Assembly: GCA_049615605.1 (NCBI GenBank)
Contig: JBMZFW010000011.1
Coordinates: 1-29,128 of the forward strand
Source: JAQWUY01 sp049615605
GTDB lineage: Bacteria; Pseudomonadota; Alphaproteobacteria; JAQWUY01
Length of the DNA: 29,128 bases
Direction: 5' to 3'
The stretch's first letter is position 1, and each line of letters opens with the position of its first letter. Of this stretch, positions 1 through 7,922 are shown piece after piece. The position numbers and the translations under genes are program-made. The notes beneath the pieces were generated by a model that saw only the letters and a program-made list of their open reading frames with translations, made no database searches and was not told the origin of the DNA.

Positions 1-1
1 C

Positions 2-52
2 CGTGAAGGTGGTCGTACTGTTGGCGCCGGCGTAGTAGCTGACGTAGCATAA
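2..52 (+). CDS. tuf: Elongation factor Tu, C-terminal end (partial)
   Basis: Only the last 16 codons are in the window (REGGRTVGAGVVADVA, then TAA). The REGGRTVGAGVV signature is the conserved end of EF-Tu domain 3. The start lies upstream of the window. Its position directly before rpsJ fits the usual str-operon to S10-operon junction, where tuf is the last str gene. EF-Tu carries aminoacyl-tRNA to the ribosome as a GTP complex. The call rests on this short but very characteristic end and on the context. Confidence 0.93.
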   Translation, partial: REGGRTVGAGVVADVA

Positions 53-71
53 TTTGAAAGGTTGTTTGAAA

Positions 72-98
72 GGCGGGGGCTAGCCCCCACCTTCTTTT
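72..98 (+). terminator. Intrinsic terminator or attenuator between tuf and rpsJ
   Basis: A perfect GC palindrome (GGGGG-CTAG-CCCCC, 75-88) is extended by GG/CC pairs at 72-73 and 90-91 around one mismatch, and is followed by a T-rich run (92-98). The rpsJ ribosome-binding site AGGAG starts at the very next base, so there is no room for a promoter between hairpin and rpsJ. It may therefore be a partial terminator or attenuator rather than a full transcription stop. Confidence 0.7.
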
Positions 99-111
99 AG
101 GAGTATTTAAG

Positions 112-420
112 ATGGAAAATCAAAACATTCGCATTCGCTTAAAAGCTTTTGACCACAGAGTTTTAGATCAAAGCACTGGGGAAATTGTTGAAACTGCGAA
201 ACGCACGGGGGCTGAAGTTTTAGGACCGATTCCTCTACCAACAAAAATTGAAAAGTTTACTGTAATTCGTTCACCACACGTTTATAAAAAGTCTCGTGAA
301 CAATTCGAAATGCGTACACATAAGCGCGTTCTAGACATCGTTTCACCAACAGCACAAACTGTTGATGCGTTAATGAAGCTAGACCTAGCCGCTGGTGTTG
401 ATGTTGAAATTAAGCTGTAA
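112..420 (+). CDS. rpsJ: 30S ribosomal protein S10
   Basis: 102 aa, the normal S10 length. It is a small-subunit head protein and, as NusE, a partner of NusB in antitermination. Conserved blocks are the N-terminal IRIRLKAFDHRVLD, the PLPTKIEKFTVIRSPHV loop and the KKSREQFEMRTHKR segment. The start follows AGGAG (99-103) with 8 nt spacing. It is the first gene of the S10 cluster and is separated from tuf by a GC hairpin; rplC follows 11 nt downstream. Confidence 0.98.
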   Translation: MENQNIRIRLKAFDHRVLDQSTGEIVETAKRTGAEVLGPIPLPTKIEKFTVIRSPHVYKKSREQFEMRTHKRVLDIVSPTAQTVDALMKLDLAAGVDVEIKL

Positions 421-431
421 GGATAAAGAAA

Positions 432-1304
432 ATGCGTACAGGATTAATTGCTAAGAAAATTGGAATGTCTCGTATATTTAACGAAACAGGACAACACGTG
501 CCAGTAACAGTATTACAAATTGACAATGTTCAAGTTGTAACTGTAAAGACTGTTGCTACTGACGGTTATAACGCTGTTCAGTTAGGTGCTGGTAAAAGAA
601 AAGTTAAACACACTTCTGCTCCAATGCGTGGTGTATTTGCAAAAGCTAAAGTAGAACCAAAGCGTAAGCTAGTTGAATTCCGTGTTGCGGAAGAAAACTT
701 ATTAAGCGTTGGTGATGAACTTTCACCTTCACACTTTGTGAAAGGTCAAAAAGTTGATGTTGTTGGCATCAGTATTGGTAAAGGTTTTGCCGGTGCGATG
801 AAAAGACACAACTTCGGTGGTTTAAGAGCATCTCACGGTGTATCTATTTCCCACCGTTCACACGGTTCAACTGGTCAGTGTCAAGACCCTGGTAAAGTAT
901 TCAAGGGTAAGAAAATGGCTGGTCACTTAGGTGCTCATAGAACAACAATTCAAAACCTAGAAGTAGTTGGTATTGATGAAGTGAACGGCTTAGTGCTAGT
1001 TCGCGGTGCAGTACCAGGTCATGCAGAAGGTTGGGTTCAAATTAAGGACGCTGTTAAGTTAAACGCTATTCCAGAAGGTGCGCCAGTACCTGCGGGTCTA
1101 GTTGGTGCAAACGATGCTGCGGAAACTCCTGCTGATGCTCCTGCTGAAAATGCAGATGCAACAACGGAAGCTCCGGCACAAGCTGAAGCACCTGCGACTG
1201 AAGCTCCTGCAACTGAAGCAAAGGCTGAGGCTCCGGCTGAAGCACCTGCTGAAGAAGCAAAAGCTGAAGCTCCTGCTGAAACAACAGAAGAAAATAAGGA
1301 ATAA
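432..1304 (+). CDS. rplC: 50S ribosomal protein L3 with long acidic C-terminal tail
   Basis: 290 aa against about 210 for a typical L3. Residues 1-214 are the normal fold, with the central extension around HRSHGSTGQCQDPGKVFKGKKMAGH that reaches the peptidyl-transferase region; the Gln in GQ matches the position methylated by PrmB in E. coli. Residues 215-290 (about 1074-1301) are a low-complexity Ala/Pro/Glu/Thr tail built from APAE, ATEA and KAEAP units, strongly acidic. The tail is in frame and ends just before rplD, and its last codons hold the rplD binding site (AAGGA, 1296-1300). Alphaproteobacterial L3 is often extended, but this tail is long. Confidence 0.97.
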   Translation: MRTGLIAKKIGMSRIFNETGQHVPVTVLQIDNVQVVTVKTVATDGYNAVQLGAGKRKVKHTSAPMRGVFAKAKVEPKRKLVEFRVAEENLLSVGDELSPSHFVKGQKVDVVGISIGKGFAGAMKRHNFGGLRASHGVSISHRSHGSTGQCQDPGKVFKGKKMAGHLGAHRTTIQNLEVVGIDEVNGLVLVRGAVPGHAEGWVQIKDAVKLNAIPEGAPVPAGLVGANDAAETPADAPAENADATTEAPAQAEAPATEAPATEAKAEAPAEAPAEEAKAEAPAETTEENKE

Positions 1305-1309
1305 TAACG

Positions 1310-1930
1310 ATGAAAGCAAAAGTTATTACATTTGAAAACAAATCTGCTGGTGATATTACACTAGCTGATTCAGTGTTTGCTTTACCGGTTCGCCGTGACA
1401 TCTTAACTCGTATGGTTAATTACCAACTTGCTAAGCGTCGTGCGGGTACGCATAAAGTAAAAGGTCGTTCAGAAGTTGCCTTAACAGGTAAGAAGTCTGT
1501 ATCGCAAAAAGGTTCAGGCGGTGCTCGTCACCACGCTCGTTCTGCGAATATCTTTGTAGGCGGTGGTCGTGCATTCGGTCCTACACCTCGTTCATATGCA
1601 CATTCATTACCGAAAAAGGTTCGTGCATTAGCGTTAAAGACAGCTTTATCTGCAAAAGCAGCTGAAGGTAAATTAGTTATTGTTGATGATATTAAGTTAT
1701 CAAAAGCAAATACTTCTGATTTAGCTAAAAAATTAAAAGCAATGAAAATTGAATCTGCTTTAATTGTTGGCGGTAATGAATTAGACAAAAACTTTGAACT
1801 TGCTGCGGGCAACATTATCAAGATTGATGTGTTACCAGTACAAGGTGCAAACGTTTATGATATTTTACGCCGTGATACATTAGTTTTATCTAAGTCTGCG
1901 GTTGAAACATTAGAGGCGAGGTTAAAATAA
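1310..1930 (+). CDS. rplD: 50S ribosomal protein L4
   Basis: 206 aa, usual length. The conserved internal loop that enters the exit tunnel is visible (TGKKSVSQKGSGGARHHARSANIFVGGGRAFGP), as is the C-terminal globular region ending in VYDILRRDTLVLSKSAVETLEARL. In E. coli L4 also represses its own S10 operon; no corresponding leader is evident here. The start follows AAGGA (1296-1300). The stop overlaps the rplW start by one base (TAATG), implying translational coupling. Confidence 0.98.
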   Translation: MKAKVITFENKSAGDITLADSVFALPVRRDILTRMVNYQLAKRRAGTHKVKGRSEVALTGKKSVSQKGSGGARHHARSANIFVGGGRAFGPTPRSYAHSLPKKVRALALKTALSAKAAEGKLVIVDDIKLSKANTSDLAKKLKAMKIESALIVGGNELDKNFELAAGNIIKIDVLPVQGANVYDILRRDTLVLSKSAVETLEARLK

Positions 1931-2253
1931 TGAGCTGGAAATTTTTAAACAAGAAAACAGTTTCTGATGAACGCTTATTATGTGTAATTGATAGCCCTAT
2001 CATTACAGAAAAAGCAACATTAGGTGCTCAAAACAATCAGTATACTTTCCGTGTATCTATGGATGCAAACAAGCTTGAAATCAAAGCTGCTGTTGAAAAG
2101 ATGTTTGACGTGAAAGTTAAAAGTGTAAATACGTTAGTATCAAAAGGTAAGACAAAGCGTTTTCGTGGCGTTATGGGCAAACGCTCAGACACGAAAAAAG
2201 CTGTTGTTGCATTGGCCGATGGTCAATCTATTGATGTTGGCACAGGCGTATAA
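1930..2253 (+). CDS. rplW: 50S ribosomal protein L23
   Basis: 107 aa. L23 lies at the tunnel exit and forms the docking site for trigger factor and SRP. The core begins at SPIITEKAT and contains NQYTFRVSMDANKLEIKAAVEKMFDVKV and the loop around KGKTKRFRGVMGKRSD. The first ~20 residues (MSWKFLNKKTVSDERL...) extend beyond the shortest L23 proteins. The start is fixed by the TAATG overlap with rplD and a GAGG sequence ending at 1921. Confidence 0.97.
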   Translation: MSWKFLNKKTVSDERLLCVIDSPIITEKATLGAQNNQYTFRVSMDANKLEIKAAVEKMFDVKVKSVNTLVSKGKTKRFRGVMGKRSDTKKAVVALADGQSIDVGTGV

Positions 2254-2264
2254 GGGGAATTAAA

Positions 2265-3095
2265 ATGGCTTTAAAACATTATAAACCAACTACACCTTCA
2301 CAACGCGGACTAGTATTAATTGACCGCAGTGAACTATACAAAGGTAGCCCAGTTAAAACTTTAACTGAAGGTCTAAGTAAAAAAGGTGGTCGTAACAATA
2401 CGGGTAGCATTACTATGCGTCGTAAAGGTGGCGGTCACAAACGCAGATATCGTATCATTGACTTCAAACGTAATAAGTTTGATATGGTTGCAACGGTGGA
2501 AAGAATTGAATACGATCCAAACCGTTCAGCATTCATCGCACTTGTTCGTTACGAAGATGGTGAATTATCATATATTTTAGCACCACAACGCTTATCAGTG
2601 GGTGACAAAGTTGTATCTTCTAAAGATGCAGACATCACACCTGGTAATGCAATGCCACTTGCAAATATGCCGATTGGTACAATTGTACACAATATCGAAT
2701 TAAAGCAAGGTAAAGGTGGTCAGCTAGCACGTTCAGCAGGTTGTTATGCACAACTGGTTGGTCGTGGTGATGGTTATGCACAGCTTAAATTAATGTCAGG
2801 TGAAGTTCGCGTAGTGCGTTCTGAATGTATGGCAACAATTGGTGCTGTATCTAACCCAGACAAGAAAAACACTAAAATCGGTAAGGCGGGTCGTTCTCGC
2901 TGGTTGGGTAACCGTCCAAAAGTTCGTGGTGTAGCTATGAACCCAGTGGATCACCCACACGGTGGTGGTGAAGGTCGTACATCAGGTGGTCGTAACCCAG
3001 TTACGCCTTGGGGTGTACCAACTAAAGGTAAAAAGACGCGTTCAAATAAGGCAACTGATAAGTACATTATCCGTCGTCGTGGCGCTAAGAAGTAA
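2265..3095 (+). CDS. rplB: 50S ribosomal protein L2
   Basis: 276 aa, normal length. L2 supports subunit association and the peptidyl-transferase centre. Visible signatures are GRNNTGSITMRRKGGGHKRRYR near the N terminus, ELKQGKGGQLARSAG in the centre, and the C-terminal GVAMNPVDHPHGGGEGRT block containing the conserved functional histidine. The AGGGGA binding site lies just after the rplW stop. Confidence 0.98.
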   Translation: MALKHYKPTTPSQRGLVLIDRSELYKGSPVKTLTEGLSKKGGRNNTGSITMRRKGGGHKRRYRIIDFKRNKFDMVATVERIEYDPNRSAFIALVRYEDGELSYILAPQRLSVGDKVVSSKDADITPGNAMPLANMPIGTIVHNIELKQGKGGQLARSAGCYAQLVGRGDGYAQLKLMSGEVRVVRSECMATIGAVSNPDKKNTKIGKAGRSRWLGNRPKVRGVAMNPVDHPHGGGEGRTSGGRNPVTPWGVPTKGKKTRSNKATDKYIIRRRGAKK

Positions 3096-3106
3096 GGAGA
3101 TAAACT

Positions 3107-3382
3107 ATGACACGTTCTGTATGGAAAGGTCCTTTTATTGACGGCTATCTAATTAAGAAAGCAGAAGCTGTTCACGAAAGCGGTCGTAAAGATGTGATTA
3201 AAACTTGGTCTCGTAGATCAACTATATCACCAAAGTTCGTAGGTTTAACTTTTGGTGTTCACAATGGTCGTAAATTTGTTCCAGTTCTTGTAACTGAAGA
3301 AATGATTGGTCATAAATTTGGCGAATTCGCGCCGACTCGTACTTATTGGGGTCACGCAGCGGATAAGAAATCTAAGAGGTAA
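3107..3382 (+). CDS. rpsS: 30S ribosomal protein S19
   Basis: 91 aa, usual length. It is a head protein contacting S13 and the A-site finger. Signatures are SVWKGPFIDGYL at the N terminus, the KTWSRRSTISPKFVGLTFGVHNGRKFVPV centre and the C-terminal GHKFGEFAPTRTYWGHA. The start follows a strong AAGGAG that overlaps the rplB stop; rplV begins 5 nt after its end. Confidence 0.98.
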   Translation: MTRSVWKGPFIDGYLIKKAEAVHESGRKDVIKTWSRRSTISPKFVGLTFGVHNGRKFVPVLVTEEMIGHKFGEFAPTRTYWGHAADKKSKR

Positions 3383-3387
3383 TAAAA

Positions 3388-3765
3388 ATGGGTAAACAAT
3401 CTTTAACAAGACAGTTGGCTGATAACGAAGTAAAGGCGGTAGGTCGCAATATTCGTGTAAGCCCTCAAAAGCTTAACCTTGTGGCGGGTCTTATTCGTGG
3501 CAAAAATGTAAATAAAGCTATTAGCGATTTAACGTTTTCAAAGCGTCGTATTGCTGGTGATGTTAAGAAATTATTGGAATCAGCGATTGCAAATGCTGAA
3601 AACAACAATGGCTTAGACATTGATAGTTTAGTGGTTAAGGAAGCATTCGTTGGTAAAGCTTTTGTTATGAAGCGTTTCCGTGCAAGAGCGCGCGGTCGTG
3701 CAAGCAAAATCTTAAAGCCGTTTTCTAACCTAACAATAATTGTAAGCGAAAAGAAGGAGTCTTAA
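3388..3765 (+). CDS. rplV: 50S ribosomal protein L22
   Basis: 125 aa. L22 lines the exit tunnel with L4. The core is VSPQKLNLVAGLIRGK, then LTFSKRRIAGDVKKLLESAIANAENNNGLD and the tunnel hairpin KRFRARARGRASKILKP. The N terminus (MGKQSLTRQLADNEVKA) is slightly longer than in E. coli. The AAGGAG for rpsC (3754-3759) lies inside its last codons, and only 1 nt separates its stop from the rpsC start. Confidence 0.97.
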   Translation: MGKQSLTRQLADNEVKAVGRNIRVSPQKLNLVAGLIRGKNVNKAISDLTFSKRRIAGDVKKLLESAIANAENNNGLDIDSLVVKEAFVGKAFVMKRFRARARGRASKILKPFSNLTIIVSEKKES

Positions 3766-3766
3766 G

Positions 3767-4435
3767 ATGGGTCAAAAAGTAAATCCAATTGGTTTTCGTT
3801 TAGGTATCAACCGCACATGGGATTCACGCTGGTATTCAGATAAATCTTATGCGAAAAACTTACACGAAGATATTAAGATTCGTACTTTAGTGGAAGAAAC
3901 TTTAAAGCAAGCGGGTATCTCACGCGTAGTGATTGAACGCCCAACTGGTAAAGCACGCGTATCTATTTATGCTGCTCGTCCAGGTCTTATCATTGGTAAG
4001 AAAGGTGCTGATATTGAGGTATTACGCTCAAAATTACAAAAGCTTTCTAACGATGAAGTTGCTTTAAACATTGTTGAAGTTCGCAAACCTGACATCGATG
4101 CAAAATTCGTTGCAGAAGGCGTTGCACAACAATTAGCAAATCGTGTTTCTTTCCGTCGTGCAATGAAACGTGCAGTACAAAACGCTTTACGCGCTGGTGC
4201 AAAAGGTATTCGTATCAACTGTGCTGGTCGTCTTGGTGGTGCTGAAATCGCGCGTACTGAATGGTACCGTGAAGGTCGCGTTCCATTACACACATTACGT
4301 GCAAATATTGATTATTCAACAGCTAAGGGTCATACAACTTATGGCGTAATTGGCGTAAAAGTTTGGATTTTCAAAGGTGAAATTATGGCTCACGATCCAA
4401 ATGCTATGGATAAGCATTTGAATGATGCCCGTTAA
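3767..4435 (+). CDS. rpsC: 30S ribosomal protein S3
   Basis: 222 aa, normal length. S3 lies at the mRNA entry site and contributes helicase activity. The N terminus is MGQKVNPIGFRLG; a type II KH domain follows with its GxxG in GLIIGKKGADIE (around residues 73-84); the C-terminal domain contains GAKGIRINCAGRLGGAEIART and ends in GVIGVKVWIFKGE. The start has AAGGAG 7 nt upstream. rplP follows after 23 nt. Confidence 0.98.
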   Translation: MGQKVNPIGFRLGINRTWDSRWYSDKSYAKNLHEDIKIRTLVEETLKQAGISRVVIERPTGKARVSIYAARPGLIIGKKGADIEVLRSKLQKLSNDEVALNIVEVRKPDIDAKFVAEGVAQQLANRVSFRRAMKRAVQNALRAGAKGIRINCAGRLGGAEIARTEWYREGRVPLHTLRANIDYSTAKGHTTYGVIGVKVWIFKGEIMAHDPNAMDKHLNDAR

Positions 4436-4458
4436 TTATAAGGTAAGGAAATAAGAAA

Positions 4459-4872
4459 ATGTTAAGTCCAAAAAGAGTAAAACACCGTAAACAGCATAAA
4501 GGTCGTATCCACGGCAATGCTAAGGGCGGTTATACACTTGCTTTCGGAGACTTCGGTCTTAAAGCATTAGAGCCAGGTCGTATTACAGCACGCCAAATTG
4601 AGGCGGCGCGTCGTGCGATGGTTCGTAACATTAAGAAACAAGGTAAAGTATGGATTCGTATTTATCCAGATTTACCAGTAACAAGTAAGCCAAACGAAGT
4701 ACGTATGGGTAAAGGTAAAGGTTCACCAGATTATTGGGCGTTCCGTGTTGCACCTGGTCGTATTATGTTTGAAGTACTTGGTGTTGAAGAAGAAAAAGTG
4801 CGTGAAGCTCTTGCATTAGCTGCATCTAAGATGCCGATTAAATGTAAAGTAGTTAAGCGTATCGGTTTATAA
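4459..4872 (+). CDS. rplP: 50S ribosomal protein L16
   Basis: 137 aa, usual length. L16 helps place the A-site tRNA. Signatures are MLSPKRVKHRKQHKGR, FGDFGLKALEPGRITARQIEAARRA, and RMGKGKGSPDYWAFRVAPGRIMFEV. An AAGGAAA sequence precedes the ATG. It is followed 16 nt downstream by rpmC, its standard neighbour. Confidence 0.98.
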   Translation: MLSPKRVKHRKQHKGRIHGNAKGGYTLAFGDFGLKALEPGRITARQIEAARRAMVRNIKKQGKVWIRIYPDLPVTSKPNEVRMGKGKGSPDYWAFRVAPGRIMFEVLGVEEEKVREALALAASKMPIKCKVVKRIGL

Positions 4873-4888
4873 GGTAAGGGTTTTAATA

Positions 4889-5083
4889 ATGAAAACAGTT
4901 GAACTTCGTAAGAAAAATGAAAAGCAATTGAAAGAACAGTTGTTAGAGCTTCGTAAAGAACAATTTAACCTACGCTTCCAAGTAGCGGGTGGTCAATTAC
5001 AATCAACGGCACGTATCAAAGAAGTACGCCGTGACATTGCAAAGATCAAAACTCTGCTTACAGAAGCAAAAGCTAAAGCGTAA
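4889..5083 (+). CDS. rpmC: 50S ribosomal protein L29
   Basis: 64 aa, the normal size for this two-helix protein near the tunnel exit, next to L23. The KEQLLELRKEQFNLRFQ segment and the VRRDIAKIKTLL second helix are typical. It is flanked by rplP and rpsQ with gaps of 16 and 14 nt. Confidence 0.97.
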   Translation: MKTVELRKKNEKQLKEQLLELRKEQFNLRFQVAGGQLQSTARIKEVRRDIAKIKTLLTEAKAKA

Positions 5084-5097
5084 GAAAGGACAAAATA

Positions 5098-5334
5098 ATG
5101 CCAAAGCGTATATTACAAGGTACAGTCGTTTCTAATTCTGCGGACAAAACTATCACAGTGTTAGTTGAACGCCGTGAAAAGCACCCAGTTTTAGGTAAGA
5201 TTGTTACAAAATCTAAAAAGTTTGCTGCACACGATGAAGGAAATAAATTCCAAAAAGGTGATGTGGTAAGAATTCAGGAATGTCGTCCAATTTCCAAGTC
5301 TAAGTCTTGGGAAGTATTGGCTGACGAAGCATAA
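5098..5334 (+). CDS. rpsQ: 30S ribosomal protein S17
   Basis: 78 aa, OB-fold primary-binding protein of the 30S body. The sequence begins with PKRILQGTVVSNSADKTITVLVERREKHPVLGKIV and contains the family block IQECRPISKSKSWEV. The start follows AAAGGA in the rpmC-rpsQ gap. rplN follows after 23 nt. Confidence 0.97.
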   Translation: MPKRILQGTVVSNSADKTITVLVERREKHPVLGKIVTKSKKFAAHDEGNKFQKGDVVRIQECRPISKSKSWEVLADEA

Positions 5335-5357
5335 GCATAAGATAAGGAATTAATGTT

Positions 5358-5726
5358 ATGATTCAAATGCAAACTAAACTTGATGTGGCTGACAACTCTG
5401 GTGCACGTTCTGTAATGTGTATCAAGGTACTTGGTGGTTCACACCGTCGTACAGCTTCAGTGGGCGATGTTATCGTGGTATCTGTAAAAGATGCAATTCC
5501 ACGTGGTCGTGTAAAAAAAGGTACAGTTCACCGTGCGGTTATCGTAAGAACAGCGAAAGACGTTCGTCGTAAAGACGGTTCTTCTATCCGTTTTGATAAC
5601 AACGCTGTTGTTTTAATTAACAAAACTGGTGAGCCAATTGGTACTCGTATTTTTGGTCCAGTAGTTCGTGAACTACGTGCTAAAAAGTATATGAAAATCA
5701 TTTCACTAGCACCGGAGGTACTATAA
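5358..5726 (+). CDS. rplN: 50S ribosomal protein L14
   Basis: 122 aa, exact family length. L14 forms part of the intersubunit face and the RsfS site. Signatures are MIQMQTKLDVADNSGARSVMC, KVLGGSHRRTASVGD, and the end RELRAKKYMKIISLAPEVL. The binding site AAGGAA lies about 9 nt before the ATG. The stop is separated by one base from the rplX start. Confidence 0.98.
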   Translation: MIQMQTKLDVADNSGARSVMCIKVLGGSHRRTASVGDVIVVSVKDAIPRGRVKKGTVHRAVIVRTAKDVRRKDGSSIRFDNNAVVLINKTGEPIGTRIFGPVVRELRAKKYMKIISLAPEVL

Positions 5727-5727
5727 A

Positions 5728-6045
5728 ATGGTAGCAAATATCAGAAAAGGCGACAAGGTTGTCGTTATTGCCGGAAAAGATAAAGGCAAACAAGGTGAAG
5801 TATTAAAAGTCTTAAAAGAAAAAAATAGACTTGTAATTGGTGGGGTAAATGTGGTAAAACGCCATACGAAACCATCACAGACTTCGGAAGGTGGCATCAT
5901 TTCTAAGGAAGCATCTATTGATGCGTCTAATGTTGCACACATCGACCCGAAGGATGGCAAAGCAACACGCGTTGGCGTGAAAATTGAAAAAGATGGCACG
6001 AAAGTACGCATTGCAAAGCGTTCTGGAAATGCTATTGATAAGTAA
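5728..6045 (+). CDS. rplX: 50S ribosomal protein L24
   Basis: 105 aa, assembly-initiator protein with a KOW motif (IRKGDKVVVIAGKDKGKQGEVLKV). The central NVVKRHTKPSQTSEGGIISKEASIDASNVAHID block is typical. The ribosome-binding site GGAGG is inside the last rplN codons, and the 1-nt gap suggests coupled translation. Confidence 0.97.
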   Translation: MVANIRKGDKVVVIAGKDKGKQGEVLKVLKEKNRLVIGGVNVVKRHTKPSQTSEGGIISKEASIDASNVAHIDPKDGKATRVGVKIEKDGTKVRIAKRSGNAIDK

Positions 6046-6076
6046 ACTGTAAACTTTAAGAAAGGGGATACGGCTG

Positions 6077-6643
6077 ATGTCTAAAGAACAGTACGTCCCA
6101 CGGCTGAAAAATCACTACCAACAGGTAGTATTTAAAAAGTTACAGGAACAATTCGGTTACAAAAATGTAATGGAAGTTCCTAGACTTGATAAAATTGTAA
6201 TCAACATGGGTGTTGGTTCTGCCGTTGCGGACAAAAAACATATTACTTCTGCAGTAGAAGAAATGGAAAAGATCGCTGGTCAAAAAGCGGTTGTAACAAC
6301 GGCGAAAAAATCTATTGCCACATTTAAATTAAGAGAAGGTATGCCAATTGGTTGTAAAGTTACCCTTCGTAAAGACAGAATGTGGGAATTCCTAGATCGT
6401 TTAGTAAATATTGCGTTACCTCGTGTACGTGACTTCCGTGGTGTAAATGATAAATCATTTGACGGTCGCGGAAATTACTCACTTGGTTTAACCGAACAAA
6501 TCGTTTTCCCGGAAATCAACTATGATGATGTTAATGTTACTCGTGGCATGAGCATTGTTATTTGTACAACGGCAAAGACAGATGACGAAGCAAGAATTAT
6601 GCTTGGTGAATTATCTATGCCTTTCAAGAAGAAAGGGGAATAG
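6077..6643 (+). CDS. rplE: 50S ribosomal protein L5
   Basis: 188 aa, slightly longer than the 179-aa E. coli protein. L5 binds 5S rRNA and contacts the P-site tRNA. Visible blocks are LKNHYQQVVFKKLQEQFGYKNVMEVPRLDKIVINMGVG, GQKAVVTTAKKSIATFKLREGMPIG, and the LVNIALPRVRDFRGV loop. AAAGGGGA precedes the ATG by about 8 nt. rpsN begins 4 nt after its stop. Confidence 0.98.
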   Translation: MSKEQYVPRLKNHYQQVVFKKLQEQFGYKNVMEVPRLDKIVINMGVGSAVADKKHITSAVEEMEKIAGQKAVVTTAKKSIATFKLREGMPIGCKVTLRKDRMWEFLDRLVNIALPRVRDFRGVNDKSFDGRGNYSLGLTEQIVFPEINYDDVNVTRGMSIVICTTAKTDDEARIMLGELSMPFKKKGE

Positions 6644-6647
6644 TTTC

Positions 6648-6953
6648 ATGGCTAAAGAATCTATGAAAGAAAGAAACAAAAAGCGCATCAAGTTAGCTGA
6701 TAAATACGCTAATCGTCGTGCTAAGTTAAAAGCGATTATTATGAATAAAGAATCTACTTTGGAAGAAGTATTTGCTGCACAATTAAAGTTGCAACAGGTT
6801 CCAAGAAATTCTAATCCTAATCGCGTTCGCAATCGTTGTGGCATCACTGGTCGTCCACACGGTTACTATCGTAAATTTAACATGTCTCGTATCCAATTAC
6901 GTGAACTAGCTAACCAAGGTAAAATCCCTGGTGTAGTGAAATCAAGCTGGTAA
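6648..6953 (+). CDS. rpsN: 30S ribosomal protein S14 (zinc-independent type)
   Basis: 101 aa. The frame is open further upstream, but the ATG at 6648 gives MAKESMKERNKKRIKLADKYANRR, matches S14 length and is preceded by AAAGGGGA at the rplE end; a longer form would overlap rplE deeply. The conserved C-terminal block NRCGITGRPHGYYRKFNMSRIQLRE is present. It lacks the CxxC-x13-CxxC zinc ribbon of the short 61-aa paralogue, so this is the zinc-free form. Confidence 0.97.
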   Translation: MAKESMKERNKKRIKLADKYANRRAKLKAIIMNKESTLEEVFAAQLKLQQVPRNSNPNRVRNRCGITGRPHGYYRKFNMSRIQLRELANQGKIPGVVKSSW

Positions 6954-6967
6954 GAAAGGAATAGTCA

Positions 6968-7366
6968 ATGTCAATGTCAGATTCATTGGGTGATATGCTT
7001 ACCCGCATTCGTAATGGTCAGCGCGCAAACTTAGCAACTGTTGCTTGTCCTGCGTCTAAATTACGTACAAATGTTTTAGAAGTACTTAAAAACGAAGGTT
7101 ACATCCGTGGTTATTCGGTTGCTGAAGTTCGTAAGGGTATCTCTGAAATCACTATTGAGTTGAAATACCACGAAGGTCAAGCTGTAATCCGCGAAATTAA
7201 ACGCGTATCTAAGCCTGGTCGCCGTGTATATTCAGGTATCCATAACTTAAACCGTGTTTACAATGGTTTAGGTATGTCAATCTTAACAACATCACATGGC
7301 GTGATGAGCGATGTACAAGCCCGCAACGAAAACGTTGGTGGCGAAGTACTTTGTCGCGTGTTCTAA
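6968..7366 (+). CDS. rpsH: 30S ribosomal protein S8
   Basis: 132 aa. S8 organises the central domain of 16S rRNA and in E. coli represses the spc operon. Signatures are DSLGDMLTRIRNGQRAN and the C-terminal KPGRRVYSGIHNLNRVYNGLGMSILTTSHGVMSD. AAGGA lies 7 nt before the ATG at 6968; the ATG at 6974 is possible but worse spaced. Confidence 0.98.
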   Translation: MSMSDSLGDMLTRIRNGQRANLATVACPASKLRTNVLEVLKNEGYIRGYSVAEVRKGISEITIELKYHEGQAVIREIKRVSKPGRRVYSGIHNLNRVYNGLGMSILTTSHGVMSDVQARNENVGGEVLCRVF

Positions 7367-7379
7367 GGGGGGAAATGAT

Positions 7380-7910
7380 ATGTCTCGTGTCGGTTTAAGT
7401 CCTGTTACAATTCCAGAAGGCGTTGAAGTTAATCAAAACGCTGATGTGATTACTGTAAAAGGTAAATTAGGCGAACTAACAGTTCCTGTTCTTAAGAATA
7501 TCTCTGTTAGTTTTGAAGGTGGCGAAGCAGTTGTAACGCCAGCAAACAAAGTGAAGACTACTCGTCAATCTTGGGGTACAGTGCGTTCATTACTTGCGCA
7601 AGCTGTAGTTGGGGTTACAGAAGGCTTCAAAAAGCAATTGGAAATGCAAGGTGTTGGTTACCGTGCCAATGTTCAAGGTTCTAATTTAAACTTACAATTA
7701 GGTTTTTCACACGATGTAGTTTATGCAATTCCATCTGACCTTAAGATTGCTGTTGATGGTAATGTTATTACTATTGAAGGCATTAACGCACAACGCGTTG
7801 GTCAAGTTGCAAGCGAAATTCGTGGATACCGTCCACCAGAACCTTATAAAGGTAAAGGTGTTCGTTACGTGGGTGAACAAATCCTGCGTAAAGAAGGTAA
7901 GAAGAAGTAA
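7380..7910 (+). CDS. rplF: 50S ribosomal protein L6
   Basis: 176 aa from the ATG at 7380, giving MSRVGLSPVTIPEGVEV, the conserved L6 start, preceded by AAGGGGGGAAA. Upstream in-frame starts would lie inside rpsH and are rejected. L6 has two related domains and binds near the sarcin-ricin loop. The C-terminal signature IRGYRPPEPYKGKGVRYVGE is clear. Confidence 0.97.
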   Translation: MSRVGLSPVTIPEGVEVNQNADVITVKGKLGELTVPVLKNISVSFEGGEAVVTPANKVKTTRQSWGTVRSLLAQAVVGVTEGFKKQLEMQGVGYRANVQGSNLNLQLGFSHDVVYAIPSDLKIAVDGNVITIEGINAQRVGQVASEIRGYRPPEPYKGKGVRYVGEQILRKEGKKK

Positions 7911-7922
7911 GAGGTAAAGAAA

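Noticed and set aside
1074..1301. Frameshift or assembly artefact at the end of rplC
   Set aside because: The tail stays in one frame, has consistent composition and ends with a proper rplD ribosome-binding site.
1066..1401. Overlapping plus- and minus-strand frames rich in Leu, Gln, Ser and Cys across the end of rplC
   Set aside because: They are out-of-frame readings of the Ala/Pro/Glu repeat DNA; composition is purely repetitive.
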